Counted from the first letter of the stretch, positions 1-7,600 are shown. The stretch: 18,812 nt of DNA from Actinomycetes bacterium (GCA_030425745.1 JAUHZW010000013.1:1-18812); one strand, 5' to 3'. Notes: generated from the letters alone by a model not told the origin. Numbers and translations are program-made.

Positions 1-43
1 CCGCGAGCGGCTCCGGTGGCGCGATCAGGCCCTCGGCCGTCAC
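1..43 (-). CDS. Start of a minus-strand gene downstream of metG (possible tatD), partial
   Basis: A GTG at 43 overlaps the metG stop codon in a GTGA arrangement and stays open to the window edge for 14 codons (V-T-A-E-G-L-I-A-P-P-E-P-L-A). A four-base overlap on the same strand suggests translational coupling to metG. In many actinobacteria metG is followed by tatD, a TatD-family metal-dependent DNase whose N-terminus is often proline-rich like this one. The identity is inferred from context only; no catalytic residue is visible in so short a piece. Confidence 0.4.
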   Translation of the reverse strand, partial: MTAEGLIAPPEPLA

Positions 44-1635
44 TCGTCGACCTCGATCCGCGGGAAGAGTGCCGCACCCTTGGTCACCGCGGTGCCCGGT
101 GCGAGCTGGCCCCACGTGGCGACGTTTGCGATGCGCTGCTCCGCGAGCGGGCCGAGCTGCGCCTGCCCTCCGATCTGCTCCCACAGGGCGCTCATGGCCT
201 TGGGCATGACCGGGTTGTACAGGACGGCCACCGCGCGCAGAGACTCGATGATCGTGTTCAGGACGACGTCGAGGCGCGTGGCCTGAGCCTCGTCCTTGGC
301 CAGGACCCACGGCTCCTGCTCGGTGACGTAGAGGTTCACCAGATCGATGAACTCCTTGACTGCGACGATCCCGGTGGAGAAGTCCAGCTCACCGATCGCA
401 GGGTCGGCCACCTCGACCGCCCGGGCGAGAGCGTCGACGATCTGCTGCTCGGCCCCGGTGAGGTCATGGCCCGCAGGGAGCGCACCGTCGCGGTACCGGA
501 CCACCATGGCGGTGCCGCGGGAGGCGAGGTTGCCCAGACCATTGGCGAGCTCCGCCGTGTAGCGCGCGTGCATGTCCTCCCACGAGAACGAGCCGTCCTG
601 GCCGAACTGGATCGCCCGCAGGAAGTAGTAGCGGAAGGCGTCGGAGCCGAAGGTGTCGATGATCTGCTCCGGCGCGATGCCGGTGAGCTTGGACTTCGAC
701 ATCTTCTCGCCGCCGACGAGCAGCCATCCGTGCGCGAACACCTTGCGCGGCGGGGCGAGGTCGGCGGCCATGAGCATCGCCGGCCAGTAGACGGCGTGGA
801 AGCGCAGGATGTCCTTGCCCACGAGGTTGACGTCCGGCGGCCACACGCGGTCGAAGAGCTCGGCATCGGCGCTGCCGGGCTCGGCCCCGTACCCGACCGC
901 GGTCGCATAGTTCAGCAGCGCGTCGAACCAGACGTATGTGACCTGCTCGGCGTCCCACGAGAGCGGGATGCCCCAGCTGACACTGGAACGTGACATGGAG
1001 ATGTCGACCAGGCCCTGACGGATGAACGACATCACCTCGTTGTAGGCACTGCGCGGCTGGATGGCATCGGGGTTGGCCTCGTAGTACTCGATGAGACGGT
1101 CACCGAACGCACTCAGCTTGAAGAACCAGTTGGTCTCCTGCAGCTGCTCGGCCGGGCGCCCGTGGACCGGGCACACCTTCTCGCCCTCGAACTCCCCGGT
1201 GCCGTCGACCAGATCGCCGGAGAGCTTGAACTCCTCGCAGCCGACGCAGTAGGGACCCTCGTAAGGAGCGGAGTACACGTAGCCGTTCTCGCGGACGACC
1301 TCCCAGAACCGCTGGACCCGTTCGCGGTGACGCGGCTCGGTGGTGCGGATGAAGTCATCGTTGGCGGCGTCGATCGTCTCGAGGACGGGAAGCCACGCGT
1401 CAGCGACCAGGCGATCCACCCACTCCTGCGGGGTGACGCCACCGGCCTCCGCCGCGCGCTGCACCTTGGTGCCGTGCTCATCCACTCCGGTGAGGAACCA
1501 GACGTCCTCACCCCGCTGGCGGCGCCACCGGGTCGCGACATCGGCCGCCGTCGTCGTGTAGGCGTGGCCGATGTGCGGAGCGTCATTGACGTAGTAGATG
1601 GGCGTCGCGAGGAAGAACGCCTTGGATTCGGCCAT
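40..1635 (-). CDS. metG: Methionine--tRNA ligase (MetRS)
   Basis: Class I aminoacyl-tRNA synthetase that charges tRNA-Met and initiator tRNA in the cytoplasm. The 531-residue product has the HIGH signature at residues 21-24 and KMSKS at 311-315, the two ATP-binding motifs of the Rossmann catalytic core. A Cys-x2-Cys pair (YCVGC) followed by a CPVH segment in the connective peptide looks like a zinc knuckle. There is no C-terminal EMAP/Trbp111 tRNA-binding domain, so this is the short form. The ATG at 1635 is preceded on the minus strand by TAGGAT and six bases, with no Shine-Dalgarno, so a leaderless message is likely. Its stop overlaps the next minus-strand gene by 4 bp, while rsmI ends just upstream of its promoter. 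Family assignment is secure. Confidence 0.97.
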   Translation of the reverse strand: MAESKAFFLATPIYYVNDAPHIGHAYTTTAADVATRWRRQRGEDVWFLTGVDEHGTKVQRAAEAGGVTPQEWVDRLVADAWLPVLETIDAANDDFIRTTEPRHRERVQRFWEVVRENGYVYSAPYEGPYCVGCEEFKLSGDLVDGTGEFEGEKVCPVHGRPAEQLQETNWFFKLSAFGDRLIEYYEANPDAIQPRSAYNEVMSFIRQGLVDISMSRSSVSWGIPLSWDAEQVTYVWFDALLNYATAVGYGAEPGSADAELFDRVWPPDVNLVGKDILRFHAVYWPAMLMAADLAPPRKVFAHGWLLVGGEKMSKSKLTGIAPEQIIDTFGSDAFRYYFLRAIQFGQDGSFSWEDMHARYTAELANGLGNLASRGTAMVVRYRDGALPAGHDLTGAEQQIVDALARAVEVADPAIGELDFSTGIVAVKEFIDLVNLYVTEQEPWVLAKDEAQATRLDVVLNTIIESLRAVAVLYNPVMPKAMSALWEQIGGQAQLGPLAEQRIANVATWGQLAPGTAVTKGAALFPRIEVDE

Positions 1636-1641
1636 GCGGCG

Positions 1642-1647
1642 ATCCTA
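1642..1647 (-). promoter_or_regulatory. -10 box of metG, leaderless arrangement
   Basis: TAGGAT on the minus strand (plus strand ATCCTA) lies six bases before the metG ATG at 1635. A -10 box normally places transcription start about 6-7 bases downstream, that is at or next to the ATG. It lies in the short gap after the rsmI stop codon, so metG probably has its own promoter. No convincing -35 is visible. Confidence 0.55.
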
Positions 1648-1653
1648 CTTTCG

Positions 1654-2511
1654 TCAGGCAGTGCCCTTGACGACCGCGTCGTAGACGTCCCGCTTGGGAA
1701 TCCCCGCCGCGCGGGCGACCTCGGCGATGGCCTCCTTGCGAGACAGGCCTGAGGCCTCGCGTTCGCGGACCGCCGTGACCCAGTCGTCGGCGGTCGCGAG
1801 CCCCCGCGCCTCACGCACGTCATCCACCGAGGCGCCACCCACGACGACGGTGATCTCCCCTCGCACCCCGCCGGCCGCCCACGCAGCGAGTTCGGTGAGC
1901 GTGCCGCGTCGAACCTCCTCGTAGGTCTTGGTCAGCTCACGGCACACCGCGGCAGGACGGTCACCGCCCAGCCCGTCGGCGAGCGCCTCAAGTGTCGCCG
2001 CCAGCCGATGCGGGGCCTCGAAGAAGACCATGGTGCGCGGCTCGGCCGTGAGCTCTTCGATGCGGGTGCGGCGCTCCCCTGCCTTGCGCGGCAGGAACCC
2101 CTCGAAGCAGAAGCGATCCACCGGGAGGGCCGACAGGGCGAGAGCCGCGAGCACCGCGCTGGGGCCGGGCAGCACCGTGACCGGGATGCCGCGCGCAGCC
2201 GCGAGCGATACGAGCCGGAAGCCCGGATCACTCACGGCGGGCATTCCGGCGTCGGTGATGACCAGCACGTCACTGCCGGCCTCGGCGGCGTCGGCGAGCT
2301 CCTCGGATCTCTCGCGCTCCACGGCGTCGTAGAAGGAGACGACGCGACCCGAGATGGTCACCCCGAGGTCACTGGCGAGACGCCGGCCCCGGCGGGTGTC
2401 CTCGGCCGCGATGACGTCGGCTTCCGTCAGCGCCGCGACGAGGCGGGCAGACGCATCCCCGGGATTGCCCAGGGGGGTTGCGGCAAGCACGACCCGTCCG
2501 ACAGCGTCCAC
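1654..2511 (-). CDS. rsmI: 16S rRNA (cytidine(1402)-2'-O)-methyltransferase RsmI
   Basis: SAM-dependent enzyme that 2'-O-methylates C1402 of 16S rRNA in the ribosomal P site and affects decoding fidelity. The 285-residue product begins with the family's N-terminal signature (VVLAATPLGNPGDAS) and carries the AEDTRR motif, the VITDAGMPAVSDPG segment and the VLPGPSAVLAALALS segment of the TP-methylase fold (PF00590). The C-terminal helical part (residues about 225-285) is typical. The start is GTG at 2511, with AAGGA about 8 bases upstream (2519-2523 region) as ribosome binding site. It is divergent from pmt, the two start codons being only 34 bp apart, and metG follows it on the same strand. 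The rsmI/pmt/metG neighbourhood is also found in mycobacteria, which supports both calls. Confidence 0.95.
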   Translation of the reverse strand: MDAVGRVVLAATPLGNPGDASARLVAALTEADVIAAEDTRRGRRLASDLGVTISGRVVSFYDAVERERSEELADAAEAGSDVLVITDAGMPAVSDPGFRLVSLAAARGIPVTVLPGPSAVLAALALSALPVDRFCFEGFLPRKAGERRTRIEELTAEPRTMVFFEAPHRLAATLEALADGLGGDRPAAVCRELTKTYEEVRRGTLTELAAWAAGGVRGEITVVVGGASVDDVREARGLATADDWVTAVREREASGLSRKEAIAEVARAAGIPKRDVYDAVVKGTA

Positions 2512-2533
2512 CCCGGCATCCTTGCAGCGCCCC

Positions 2534-2539
2534 TACGAT
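2534..2539 (+). promoter_or_regulatory. -10 box of pmt, leaderless arrangement
   Basis: TACGAT at 2534-2539 is followed by six bases and the ATG at 2546. There is no Shine-Dalgarno in the remaining space, so the transcript probably begins at the start codon. The identical hexamer with identical spacing precedes the gene at 16929. Confidence 0.6.
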
Positions 2540-2545
2540 GAACCG

Positions 2546-4141
2546 ATGAGCGGCACCAGGACGGGAGCGGCGACTGCGCGCGCCATCGACCCCGACGTCG
2601 CCTCATCGGTGGTCCGACGTCTCGTCCCGCCGATGCCGTCGACCGGCCTGCGCGGCTGGATCGGGCCCCTCATCGTCACCCTCATCGGCGGCCTGCTCAG
2701 GTTCGTGAACCTCGGCACACCGCATGCGGTGATGTTCGACGAGACGTACTACCCCAAGGACGCCCTCTCGCTCCTGCGCTTCGGCGTGGAGATGCAGACC
2801 GTCGAGGACGCCAACGACGTGCTGCTGGGCTCGGACGGCGTCTGGCAGACGGTCGACATCTTCACCGCCGAGCCCGCGTTCGTCGTCCATCCGCCGCTGG
2901 GCAAGTGGATGATCGCGGGCGGCGAGTGGCTGTTCGGCGCGACTCCGTTCGGCTGGCGCTTCACGGTCGCGCTGCTCGGCACGCTCTCCGTGCTCATGGT
3001 GGCGCGCATGGTGCGGCGCCTGACCCGCTCGGATCTCGTCGGGACGATCGCCGGGCTGGTGCTCGCCCTCGAGGGCATGCACATCGTCCTCAGCCGCACC
3101 GGGCTGCTGGACATGGTGCTGTCCTTCTGGGTCGTCGCCGCCTTCGGCCTGCTGCTGATCGACCGGGACCGCACGCGTCGCAGACTGGCCGCGCTGGTGG
3201 AACGTGACGGTCTCGCCGCGACGGCCTCCGAATGGGGGCCACGGCTGGGGTTGCGGCCCTGGCGCTGGGCGGCGGCCGCGGCACTGGGTGCGGCCTGTGC
3301 GGTGAAGTGGTCCGGCCTGTGGTTCCTGGCGCTGTTCCTGCTGATGTCCGTCGTGTGGGATGTCTCCGCCCGACGCACGGTCGGAGTGCAGCGCCCGTGG
3401 CTGGCGACCCTGATCCGCGACGCTGTTCCGGCGGGCCTGATCAGCCTCGTGATCGCGGTTGCGGTGTACCTCGTCTCGTGGACGGGCTGGCTGGTGACCG
3501 ACATCGGCTATGCGCGGGACTGGGCAGCCGACCAGCCGGCATCGCTCGTCCCCGAGAGCCTGCGAGCGCTCTGGCACTACCACTCCGAGGCGTGGAACTT
3601 CCATGTCGGACTCTCCAGCGAGCACGCGTACGCGAGCAATGCCCTGTCGTGGCCCTTCCAGGCCCGTCCGACCTCGTTCTTCTACGACGGATTCGATGCC
3701 GGCGACGGCGGATGCGGTGCAGAGTCGTGCTCCGCGGCGGTCACTGCGCTCGGCAACCCGCTGATCTGGTGGTTCGGGATCCTGGCGGTGCTGCATCAGG
3801 TGTGGCGTTGGGTGGCGCGCCGCGACTGGCGCTCGGGCGCCGTGCTGGTGGGAATCGCAGCAGGGTGGCTGCCGTGGCTGCTCTACCTGGACCGCACGAT
3901 CTTCACGTTCTACACCGTGGTGCTGTCGCCGTTCCTCGCGATGGCCGTCGCGATGACACTGGGATCGATCCTCGGGGCGCCGGACGCAGACCCCAAGCGG
4001 CGGCGGGACGGGGCGATCGTGGTCGGGGTCCTGCTCACGGCCTTCATCATCGCGGCCTGGTGGTTCTATCCGATCTGGTCCGGGCAGACGGTCACCTACG
4101 ATGCGTGGCACCTGCGGATGTGGTTCGACTCCTGGGTCTGA
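2546..4141 (+). CDS. pmt: Protein O-mannosyltransferase, GT39 (polyprenyl-phosphate-mannose--protein mannosyltransferase)
   Basis: Membrane GT-C enzyme that transfers mannose from polyprenyl-phosphate-mannose to Ser/Thr of proteins during Sec export. The 531-residue product has a cytoplasmic N-terminus of about 38 residues, then multiple hydrophobic helices. The first extracytoplasmic loop carries the Asp-Glu pair at residues 65-66 (MFDETYYPKDA) that matches the catalytic DE motif of Mycobacterium tuberculosis Rv1002c and eukaryotic PMTs. Further family features are the VHPPLGKW segment, the EGMHIVLSRTGLLDM segment and an HYHSEAWNFH segment in the large central loop. The ATG at 2546 is chosen because TACGAT sits six bases before it and rsmI blocks any longer N-terminus. 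The 3' end abuts the structured repeat at 4146-4318. Confidence 0.94.
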   Translation: MSGTRTGAATARAIDPDVASSVVRRLVPPMPSTGLRGWIGPLIVTLIGGLLRFVNLGTPHAVMFDETYYPKDALSLLRFGVEMQTVEDANDVLLGSDGVWQTVDIFTAEPAFVVHPPLGKWMIAGGEWLFGATPFGWRFTVALLGTLSVLMVARMVRRLTRSDLVGTIAGLVLALEGMHIVLSRTGLLDMVLSFWVVAAFGLLLIDRDRTRRRLAALVERDGLAATASEWGPRLGLRPWRWAAAAALGAACAVKWSGLWFLALFLLMSVVWDVSARRTVGVQRPWLATLIRDAVPAGLISLVIAVAVYLVSWTGWLVTDIGYARDWAADQPASLVPESLRALWHYHSEAWNFHVGLSSEHAYASNALSWPFQARPTSFFYDGFDAGDGGCGAESCSAAVTALGNPLIWWFGILAVLHQVWRWVARRDWRSGAVLVGIAAGWLPWLLYLDRTIFTFYTVVLSPFLAMAVAMTLGSILGAPDADPKRRRDGAIVVGVLLTAFIIAAWWFYPIWSGQTVTYDAWHLRMWFDSWV

Positions 4142-4145
4142 AACC

Positions 4146-4318
4146 CCAGATTTGCACCGCTTCCCGGTGCAGTTCGCCAGAACTGGACCGGGATCGGCCG
4201 AGAAACCGGGATCTGCGCCGCCTCGCAGCCTGCCGTAGGCGAGCGGTGCAGATCGGGAGAATCCACGTGATCCCGGCGCAATTCACGGGAATTGGACCGG
4301 GAACCGGTGCAAATCTGG
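4146..4318. repeat. Structured intergenic repeat: three hairpins closed by a 14-bp inverted repeat
   Basis: A perfect 14-bp inverted repeat (CCAGATTTGCACCG at 4146-4159 and its complement at 4305-4318) encloses three hairpins. Hairpin A (4162-4193) has CAGTTC-GCCA-GAACTG inside CCCGGT/ACCGGG. Hairpin C (4271-4302) has CAATTC-ACGG-GAATTG inside CCCGG/CCGGG. A and C are diverged copies of one unit, and the G-C pair in A is replaced by an A-T pair in C, a compensatory change. Hairpin B (4210-4254) pairs GATCTGC with GCAGATC and continues with one wobble pair and one bulge to CTCGC/GCGAG. It fills the gap between the pmt stop and the tRNA-Ala 3' end. It has no T-tract, so a classical terminator role is only possible. 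It may be a REP-like or other non-autonomous element. Confidence 0.8.
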
Positions 4319-4322
4319 AAAG

Positions 4323-4395
4323 TGGAGCTGAGGGGACTCGAACCCCTGACCCCCTCGTTGCGAACGAGGTGCGCTACCAGCTGCGCTACAGCCCC
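4323..4395 (-). tRNA. tRNA-Ala (anticodon CGC)
   Basis: The reverse complement folds into a full cloverleaf of 73 bases. The acceptor stem is GGGGCTG/CAGCTCC, which gives the G3-U70 wobble that is the alanine identity element, and the discriminator is A73. The anticodon stem is CCTCG/CGAGG with loop TTCGCAA, so the anticodon is CGC and reads GCG codons. The T arm has the standard GGTTCGAGTCC core. CCA is not encoded. On the minus strand TACCCT (plus positions 4410-4415) is a possible -10 box 14 bases upstream. The structured repeat begins four bases beyond the 3' end. Confidence 0.97.
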
Positions 4396-4444
4396 GGATG
4401 GGTGAGGGAAGGGTAGCAACCCGCCGGCCTGTCCCCGAACACGG

Positions 4445-5347
4445 CTACTGGTTCGCTGCGCGCCGATCCTCGTAGTGGTCGCGGATCGCCGGGATCTCGG
4501 TGGTCTCGTCCGACGCCGAGATGCTGCTCGCCGGGGCCAGCGGCTCGGACATCGGCCGGGTGCGCATCGCACGCGCGGTCTCGACCATGGCCTCGCCGGT
4601 CCACTCCCCGGGGTGGGAACGGTCGATGCCGCGGGGCACCGCTGAGGCACGGGGCGCATCGACGTAGGTGGGCAGGGTCGTCGGGACGGCATCCCACGCG
4701 TCATCGTCGTCGTCCCAGGCGTTCCATGTCTCCCAGTCGTCCTCGGCCTCCTGCACGGCGGGGGCCGGCTGCTCCTCGTGGCGAGGCTGACGACGGGCCG
4801 GCTCCCGGCGCTCCTCGCGGGAGCTGGCCGACGAACGGTGGGAAGCGGTCATGGCGGTCGCGACGACGAAGGCGAGGACGGGCACCGCGGCGAGGATCGG
4901 TGCCCACTGCGGAAGGGTTCCGACGACGGCGAGGACGAGGACGACGAGCAGCAGAACGGTCAGCGCACCGAGCACGATGGCTCGACGGGTCGCCGCCTGC
5001 TGCCGGACGAGCTCTCGCTCGTACTCACGATCCAAGGTGCCCTCGGGCGGGCGGGCCGAACTGCCTCGCGTCATGCGGGCCTCCGTGAAGTCACGGGACG
5101 GGGCGCGACGCCCGGCATCCCTGTCGTGCTGCGGAGAGGTGGAGGAGTGGACCGGGTCGATGTCGTAGCCGGAGTCGTATCCGTCTGCGGCGTACTGCAT
5201 CTGCCCCCGTCCGCTGAGGGACTTCATCGCCGACGAGAAGCGGGCGGTGGAGCGCACCTCGCTGATGTGATCGTGTCGCCGCAGCCAGATCGGGATCAGG
5301 ACGGCAGCCCACAGGGCGATGATCACGACGTAGATCAACCCTGTCAC
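4445..5347 (-). CDS. SepX/GlpR-like actinobacterial cell-division membrane protein
   Basis: A 300-residue protein with an N-terminal membrane helix (about residues 3-22) followed by the conserved WLRRHDHISEVRSTARFSSAMKSL-type segment, two more helices at about 123-143 and 148-166, and a long charged C-terminal tail. The tail includes a Trp/Asp-rich acidic stretch near residues 200-220 (EDDWETWNAWDDDDDAWD). The LRRHD motif and the position next to rimJ and galU match the family known as SepX in Streptomyces, needed for septation, and GlpR in Corynebacterium, the membrane receptor of the gephyrin-like protein Glp. It probably acts at the septum as a protein-binding anchor rather than an enzyme. 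The start is GTG at 5347, seven bases after TAGCGT with no Shine-Dalgarno. Function is inferred from family resemblance and context; the tail is poorly conserved in general. Confidence 0.75.
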   Translation of the reverse strand: MTGLIYVVIIALWAAVLIPIWLRRHDHISEVRSTARFSSAMKSLSGRGQMQYAADGYDSGYDIDPVHSSTSPQHDRDAGRRAPSRDFTEARMTRGSSARPPEGTLDREYERELVRQQAATRRAIVLGALTVLLLVVLVLAVVGTLPQWAPILAAVPVLAFVVATAMTASHRSSASSREERREPARRQPRHEEQPAPAVQEAEDDWETWNAWDDDDDAWDAVPTTLPTYVDAPRASAVPRGIDRSHPGEWTGEAMVETARAMRTRPMSEPLAPASSISASDETTEIPAIRDHYEDRRAANQ

Positions 5348-5354
5348 GGTCGGA

Positions 5355-5360
5355 ACGCTA
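5355..5360 (-). promoter_or_regulatory. -10 box of the glpR/sepX-like gene, leaderless arrangement
   Basis: TAGCGT on the minus strand lies seven bases before the GTG at 5347, which fits a leaderless transcript. It gives this gene its own promoter inside the 74-bp gap after rimJ, although readthrough from galU-rimJ is also possible. Confidence 0.55.
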
Positions 5361-5421
5361 TGCCGCCACAGGGGAAACTTGCGGGAGGCAGCAGGTGAAC
5401 ACGTTCGGCGTGTCGCGCGAG

Positions 5422-6036
5422 CTAACGACGTGTGGTACGCGCCGCGAGCCGCGCTCGCATGCCGTCGGGGAACTCCCCGGCCAGCGCCACGAAGGTCACG
5501 TGGTCACGCCAGTCGCCGTCGATGTGCAGATAGGCGGTCCGCTCACCCTCGCGTCGCAGTCCCAGCTTCTCGACCACGCGGAGCGAGGCCTCGTTCTCCG
5601 GGCGGATGTTGATCTCGATGCGATGCAGGCGCAGTGCGTCGAAGCAGTGATCCATGGCCATCGCGACGGCCCGCGGCATGATCCCTCGCCCGGCGACGGC
5701 CTCATCGATCCAGTAGCCGATGTAGGCGGAGCGCAGCGAGCCCCACGCGATGCCTCCGACCGTGACCTGGCCGGCCAGCGCACCGTCCACGCACAACGCC
5801 CACGGAAGCGTCCGACCCTCACGCGCCTCGCGACGCATTCGCCGCACCATCATCCCGAAGGTCGGAAGCACCTCTCCGTCAGCAGTGCCGGACGGAGGCA
5901 GCGTCGCCTCCCACGGCTGGAGCCAGGGGGCGTTGCGACGACGGATCTCGCGCCAGCGGCGAGCATCGGTCTGGCGCAGCGGGCGAAGCGTGATCTCCGC
6001 CTGCGTCAGGGTGGCGGGCCACGGCCGGGGGCTCAC
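5422..6036 (-). CDS. rimJ: RimJ-like GNAT family N-acetyltransferase
   Basis: A 204-residue GNAT acetyltransferase of the RimJ/RimL type, which uses acetyl-CoA to acetylate protein N-termini, classically of ribosomal proteins. Family features are the ITLRPLRQTDARRW opening, the YIGYWIDEAVAGRGIMPRAVAMAMDH segment with a degenerate acetyl-CoA loop, and the HRIEINIRPENEASLRVVEKLGLRREG segment near the C-terminus. GTG at 6036 is chosen because it lies 7 bases past the galU stop and yields the usual N-terminal length; the frame continues upstream inside galU but that extension is unlike the family. Tight spacing suggests an operon with galU. The true substrate is unknown. Confidence 0.88.
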   Translation of the reverse strand: MSPRPWPATLTQAEITLRPLRQTDARRWREIRRRNAPWLQPWEATLPPSGTADGEVLPTFGMMVRRMRREAREGRTLPWALCVDGALAGQVTVGGIAWGSLRSAYIGYWIDEAVAGRGIMPRAVAMAMDHCFDALRLHRIEINIRPENEASLRVVEKLGLRREGERTAYLHIDGDWRDHVTFVALAGEFPDGMRARLAARTTRR

Positions 6037-6043
6037 CGGTGAC

Positions 6044-6943
6044 TCACATCCGCGCGACGAAGGACGCCAGCCAGTCGCGCAGCCCCGGGCCGATGTCATC
6101 ACGCTCAGTGGCCAGGGTGATCACGGCCTGCAGGTAGGAAAGGCGATCGCCGGTGTCGTAGCGCCGGCCGTCGAACACGAATCCGTGCACGCCCCCACCG
6201 GCTTCCGCCGGCATCGTTGCGAGTACCCGCAACGCGTCGGTCAGTTGGATCTCCCCGCCACGGCCGGGCTTCGTCGAACGCAGGACCTCGAACACCGCCG
6301 GATCCAGCAGGTATCGACCGATCACCGCGTAGTCGCTGGGGGCCTCATCCACCGGCGGCTTCTCGATGAGATCGGTGATCGTGACGACGTCATCGCGATC
6401 CGTGGTCTCGACCGCAGGGCAGCCGTACAGCGAGATGGTCTCGCGCGGCACCCGCATGAGGCAGACGACGGAACCGCCGTGCTCCGCACGCACCGCCATC
6501 ATGTCCTGCAGCACCGGGTCGCGCGGGTCGATCAGGTCGTCGCCCAGCAGCACGGCGAACGGCTCGTCACCGACGTGGTTCTCCGCCATGAGCACGGCAT
6601 GCCCGAGCCCCAGCGGATCACCCTGCCGCACATAGTGGATGCGACCGAGGTTGGTGGACGCAGTGACGCTCGCGAGGCGTTCGTGATCACCCTTCTCCTC
6701 CAGCACCTCCTCAAGCTCGAGGTTGCGGTCGAAGTGATCCTCCAGCGGACGCTTGCTGCGGCCGGTGATGAACAGGATGTCGTCAAGTCCGGCCGTGACA
6801 GCCTCTTCAACGACGTACTGGATGGCTGGCTTGTCGACGACGGGCAGCATCTCCTTGGGCGTCGCCTTGGTGGCGGGGAGGAACCTCGTCCCGAGCCCCG
6901 CCGCGGGAACGACTGCCTTGCGCACGGACGCGTGATTCGCCAT
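6044..6943 (-). CDS. galU: UTP--glucose-1-phosphate uridylyltransferase
   Basis: Makes UDP-glucose from UTP and glucose-1-phosphate, the donor for envelope polysaccharides, glycogen and trehalose. The 299-residue product has the nucleotide-binding signature AAGLGTRFLPATKATPKEMLP (GLGTR at residues 16-20, KEMLP at 30-34), the IQYVVEEA segment, and LGHAVL and LLGDD motifs of the GalU family. Length is typical. The ATG at 6943 is six bases downstream of TAATGT on the minus strand, so the mRNA is probably leaderless. It heads the galU-rimJ unit and is divergent from the formyltetrahydrofolate cyclo-ligase gene. In many actinobacteria a moeA/glp gene lies between galU and rimJ; it is absent here. 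Confidence 0.96.
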   Translation of the reverse strand: MANHASVRKAVVPAAGLGTRFLPATKATPKEMLPVVDKPAIQYVVEEAVTAGLDDILFITGRSKRPLEDHFDRNLELEEVLEEKGDHERLASVTASTNLGRIHYVRQGDPLGLGHAVLMAENHVGDEPFAVLLGDDLIDPRDPVLQDMMAVRAEHGGSVVCLMRVPRETISLYGCPAVETTDRDDVVTITDLIEKPPVDEAPSDYAVIGRYLLDPAVFEVLRSTKPGRGGEIQLTDALRVLATMPAEAGGGVHGFVFDGRRYDTGDRLSYLQAVITLATERDDIGPGLRDWLASFVARM

Positions 6944-6949
6944 GGCTAG

Positions 6950-6955
6950 ACATTA
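6950..6955 (-). promoter_or_regulatory. -10 box of galU, leaderless arrangement
   Basis: TAATGT on the minus strand (plus ACATTA) is the -10 hexamer closest to TATAAT in the window. It lies six bases before the galU ATG, which fits transcription starting at the initiation codon. Confidence 0.6.
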
Positions 6956-6975
6956 GGGGATCGGATTCGGGCACG

Positions 6976-7584
6976 ATGGGCGGCGTGACGTCCGTTGCCC
7001 AGAGGAAGACCGCTCTGCGTCGGGACCTGCGCGCCCGGAGGGCAGCGCGCGGTGAGGCGGAGCGCGCTGCCGCAGCACAGGGCATCGCGGACGAGGGTGC
7101 GTCCCTGCTGCGCGGGCTGGCCGACGGAATGCCCCTTCTCATCGCCGCCTACCTGTCCCTGCCGACCGAGCCGGGAACAGATCCGCTGATCGAGCAGGCC
7201 CAGACCGACTATGACGCCATCTGGGTGCCCAGAGTGGCCGATGAGGCACTGGACTGGGTCGCCCTGCACCGATCGACTCCGCTGACCGAGGGGGCCTTCG
7301 GCATCCGTGAGCCGGTCGGCACCGCCGTGCGGTCCGAGGACCTGGTCGGGCTCGATGTCATGTTCGTGCCGGCCCTGGCCGTGGATGAGCAGGGCCGTCG
7401 CCTCGGCCAGGGCGGCGGCTACTACGACCGACTGCTGCAGGGCTTTCCCCGCAACAGTCGGGGCGGTCCACTGCTCGTGGCCGTCGTGTTCGACGACGAG
7501 GTGATCGACGAGGTGCCCGTCGAGGAGTTCGACTGCACCGTGGACGTGGCTCTCACACCGTCAGGCATCCTCGACCTCGGCTGA
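6976..7584 (+). CDS. 5-formyltetrahydrofolate cyclo-ligase
   Basis: ATP-dependent cytoplasmic enzyme (5,10-methenyltetrahydrofolate synthetase) that returns 5-formyl-THF to the active one-carbon pool. The 202-residue protein opens with KTALRRDLRARRAA, has the IAAYLSLPTEPGTDPLI segment that binds the folate and phosphate, and ends with the hallmark GQGGGYYDRLL motif before AVVFDDEVIDEVPVEEFD. Two starts are credible: ATG at 6976, used here, or GTG at 6985, which is seven bases after CACGAT, a near match to the TACGAT boxes used elsewhere in the window, and would give 199 residues. It is divergent from galU and convergent with crcB. Confidence 0.93.
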   Translation: MGGVTSVAQRKTALRRDLRARRAARGEAERAAAAQGIADEGASLLRGLADGMPLLIAAYLSLPTEPGTDPLIEQAQTDYDAIWVPRVADEALDWVALHRSTPLTEGAFGIREPVGTAVRSEDLVGLDVMFVPALAVDEQGRRLGQGGGYYDRLLQGFPRNSRGGPLLVAVVFDDEVIDEVPVEEFDCTVDVALTPSGILDLG

Positions 7585-7590
7585 GCCGAG
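7576..7590. terminator. Short hairpin at the convergent cyclo-ligase/crcB junction
   Basis: CTCGGC (7576-7581), TGA stop codon as loop, GCCGAG (7585-7590): a perfect 6-bp stem formed around the stop codon of the cyclo-ligase gene. It lies 10 bases from the crcB stop on the other strand. There is no T-run, so a terminator role is only a guess from position. Confidence 0.3.
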
Positions 7591-7600
7591 CTGCAGCGGG

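Noticed and set aside
2603..4111. 502-codon open frame on the minus strand within pmt
   Set aside because: Composition is an Arg/His/Gln-rich shadow typical of antisense frames in GC-rich genes; pmt has clear family motifs.
4323..4395. tRNA-Ala as integration site of a genomic island
   Set aside because: No integrase gene and no direct repeat of the tRNA 3' end was found; flanking genes are core genes. The adjacent structured repeat is reported separately.
5394..5408. LexA-like box (GAAC-N2-GTTC near 5397-5406)
   Set aside because: The actinobacterial SOS box needs four bases between CGAAC and GTTCG; the spacing here is wrong and it lies downstream of rimJ, not at a promoter.
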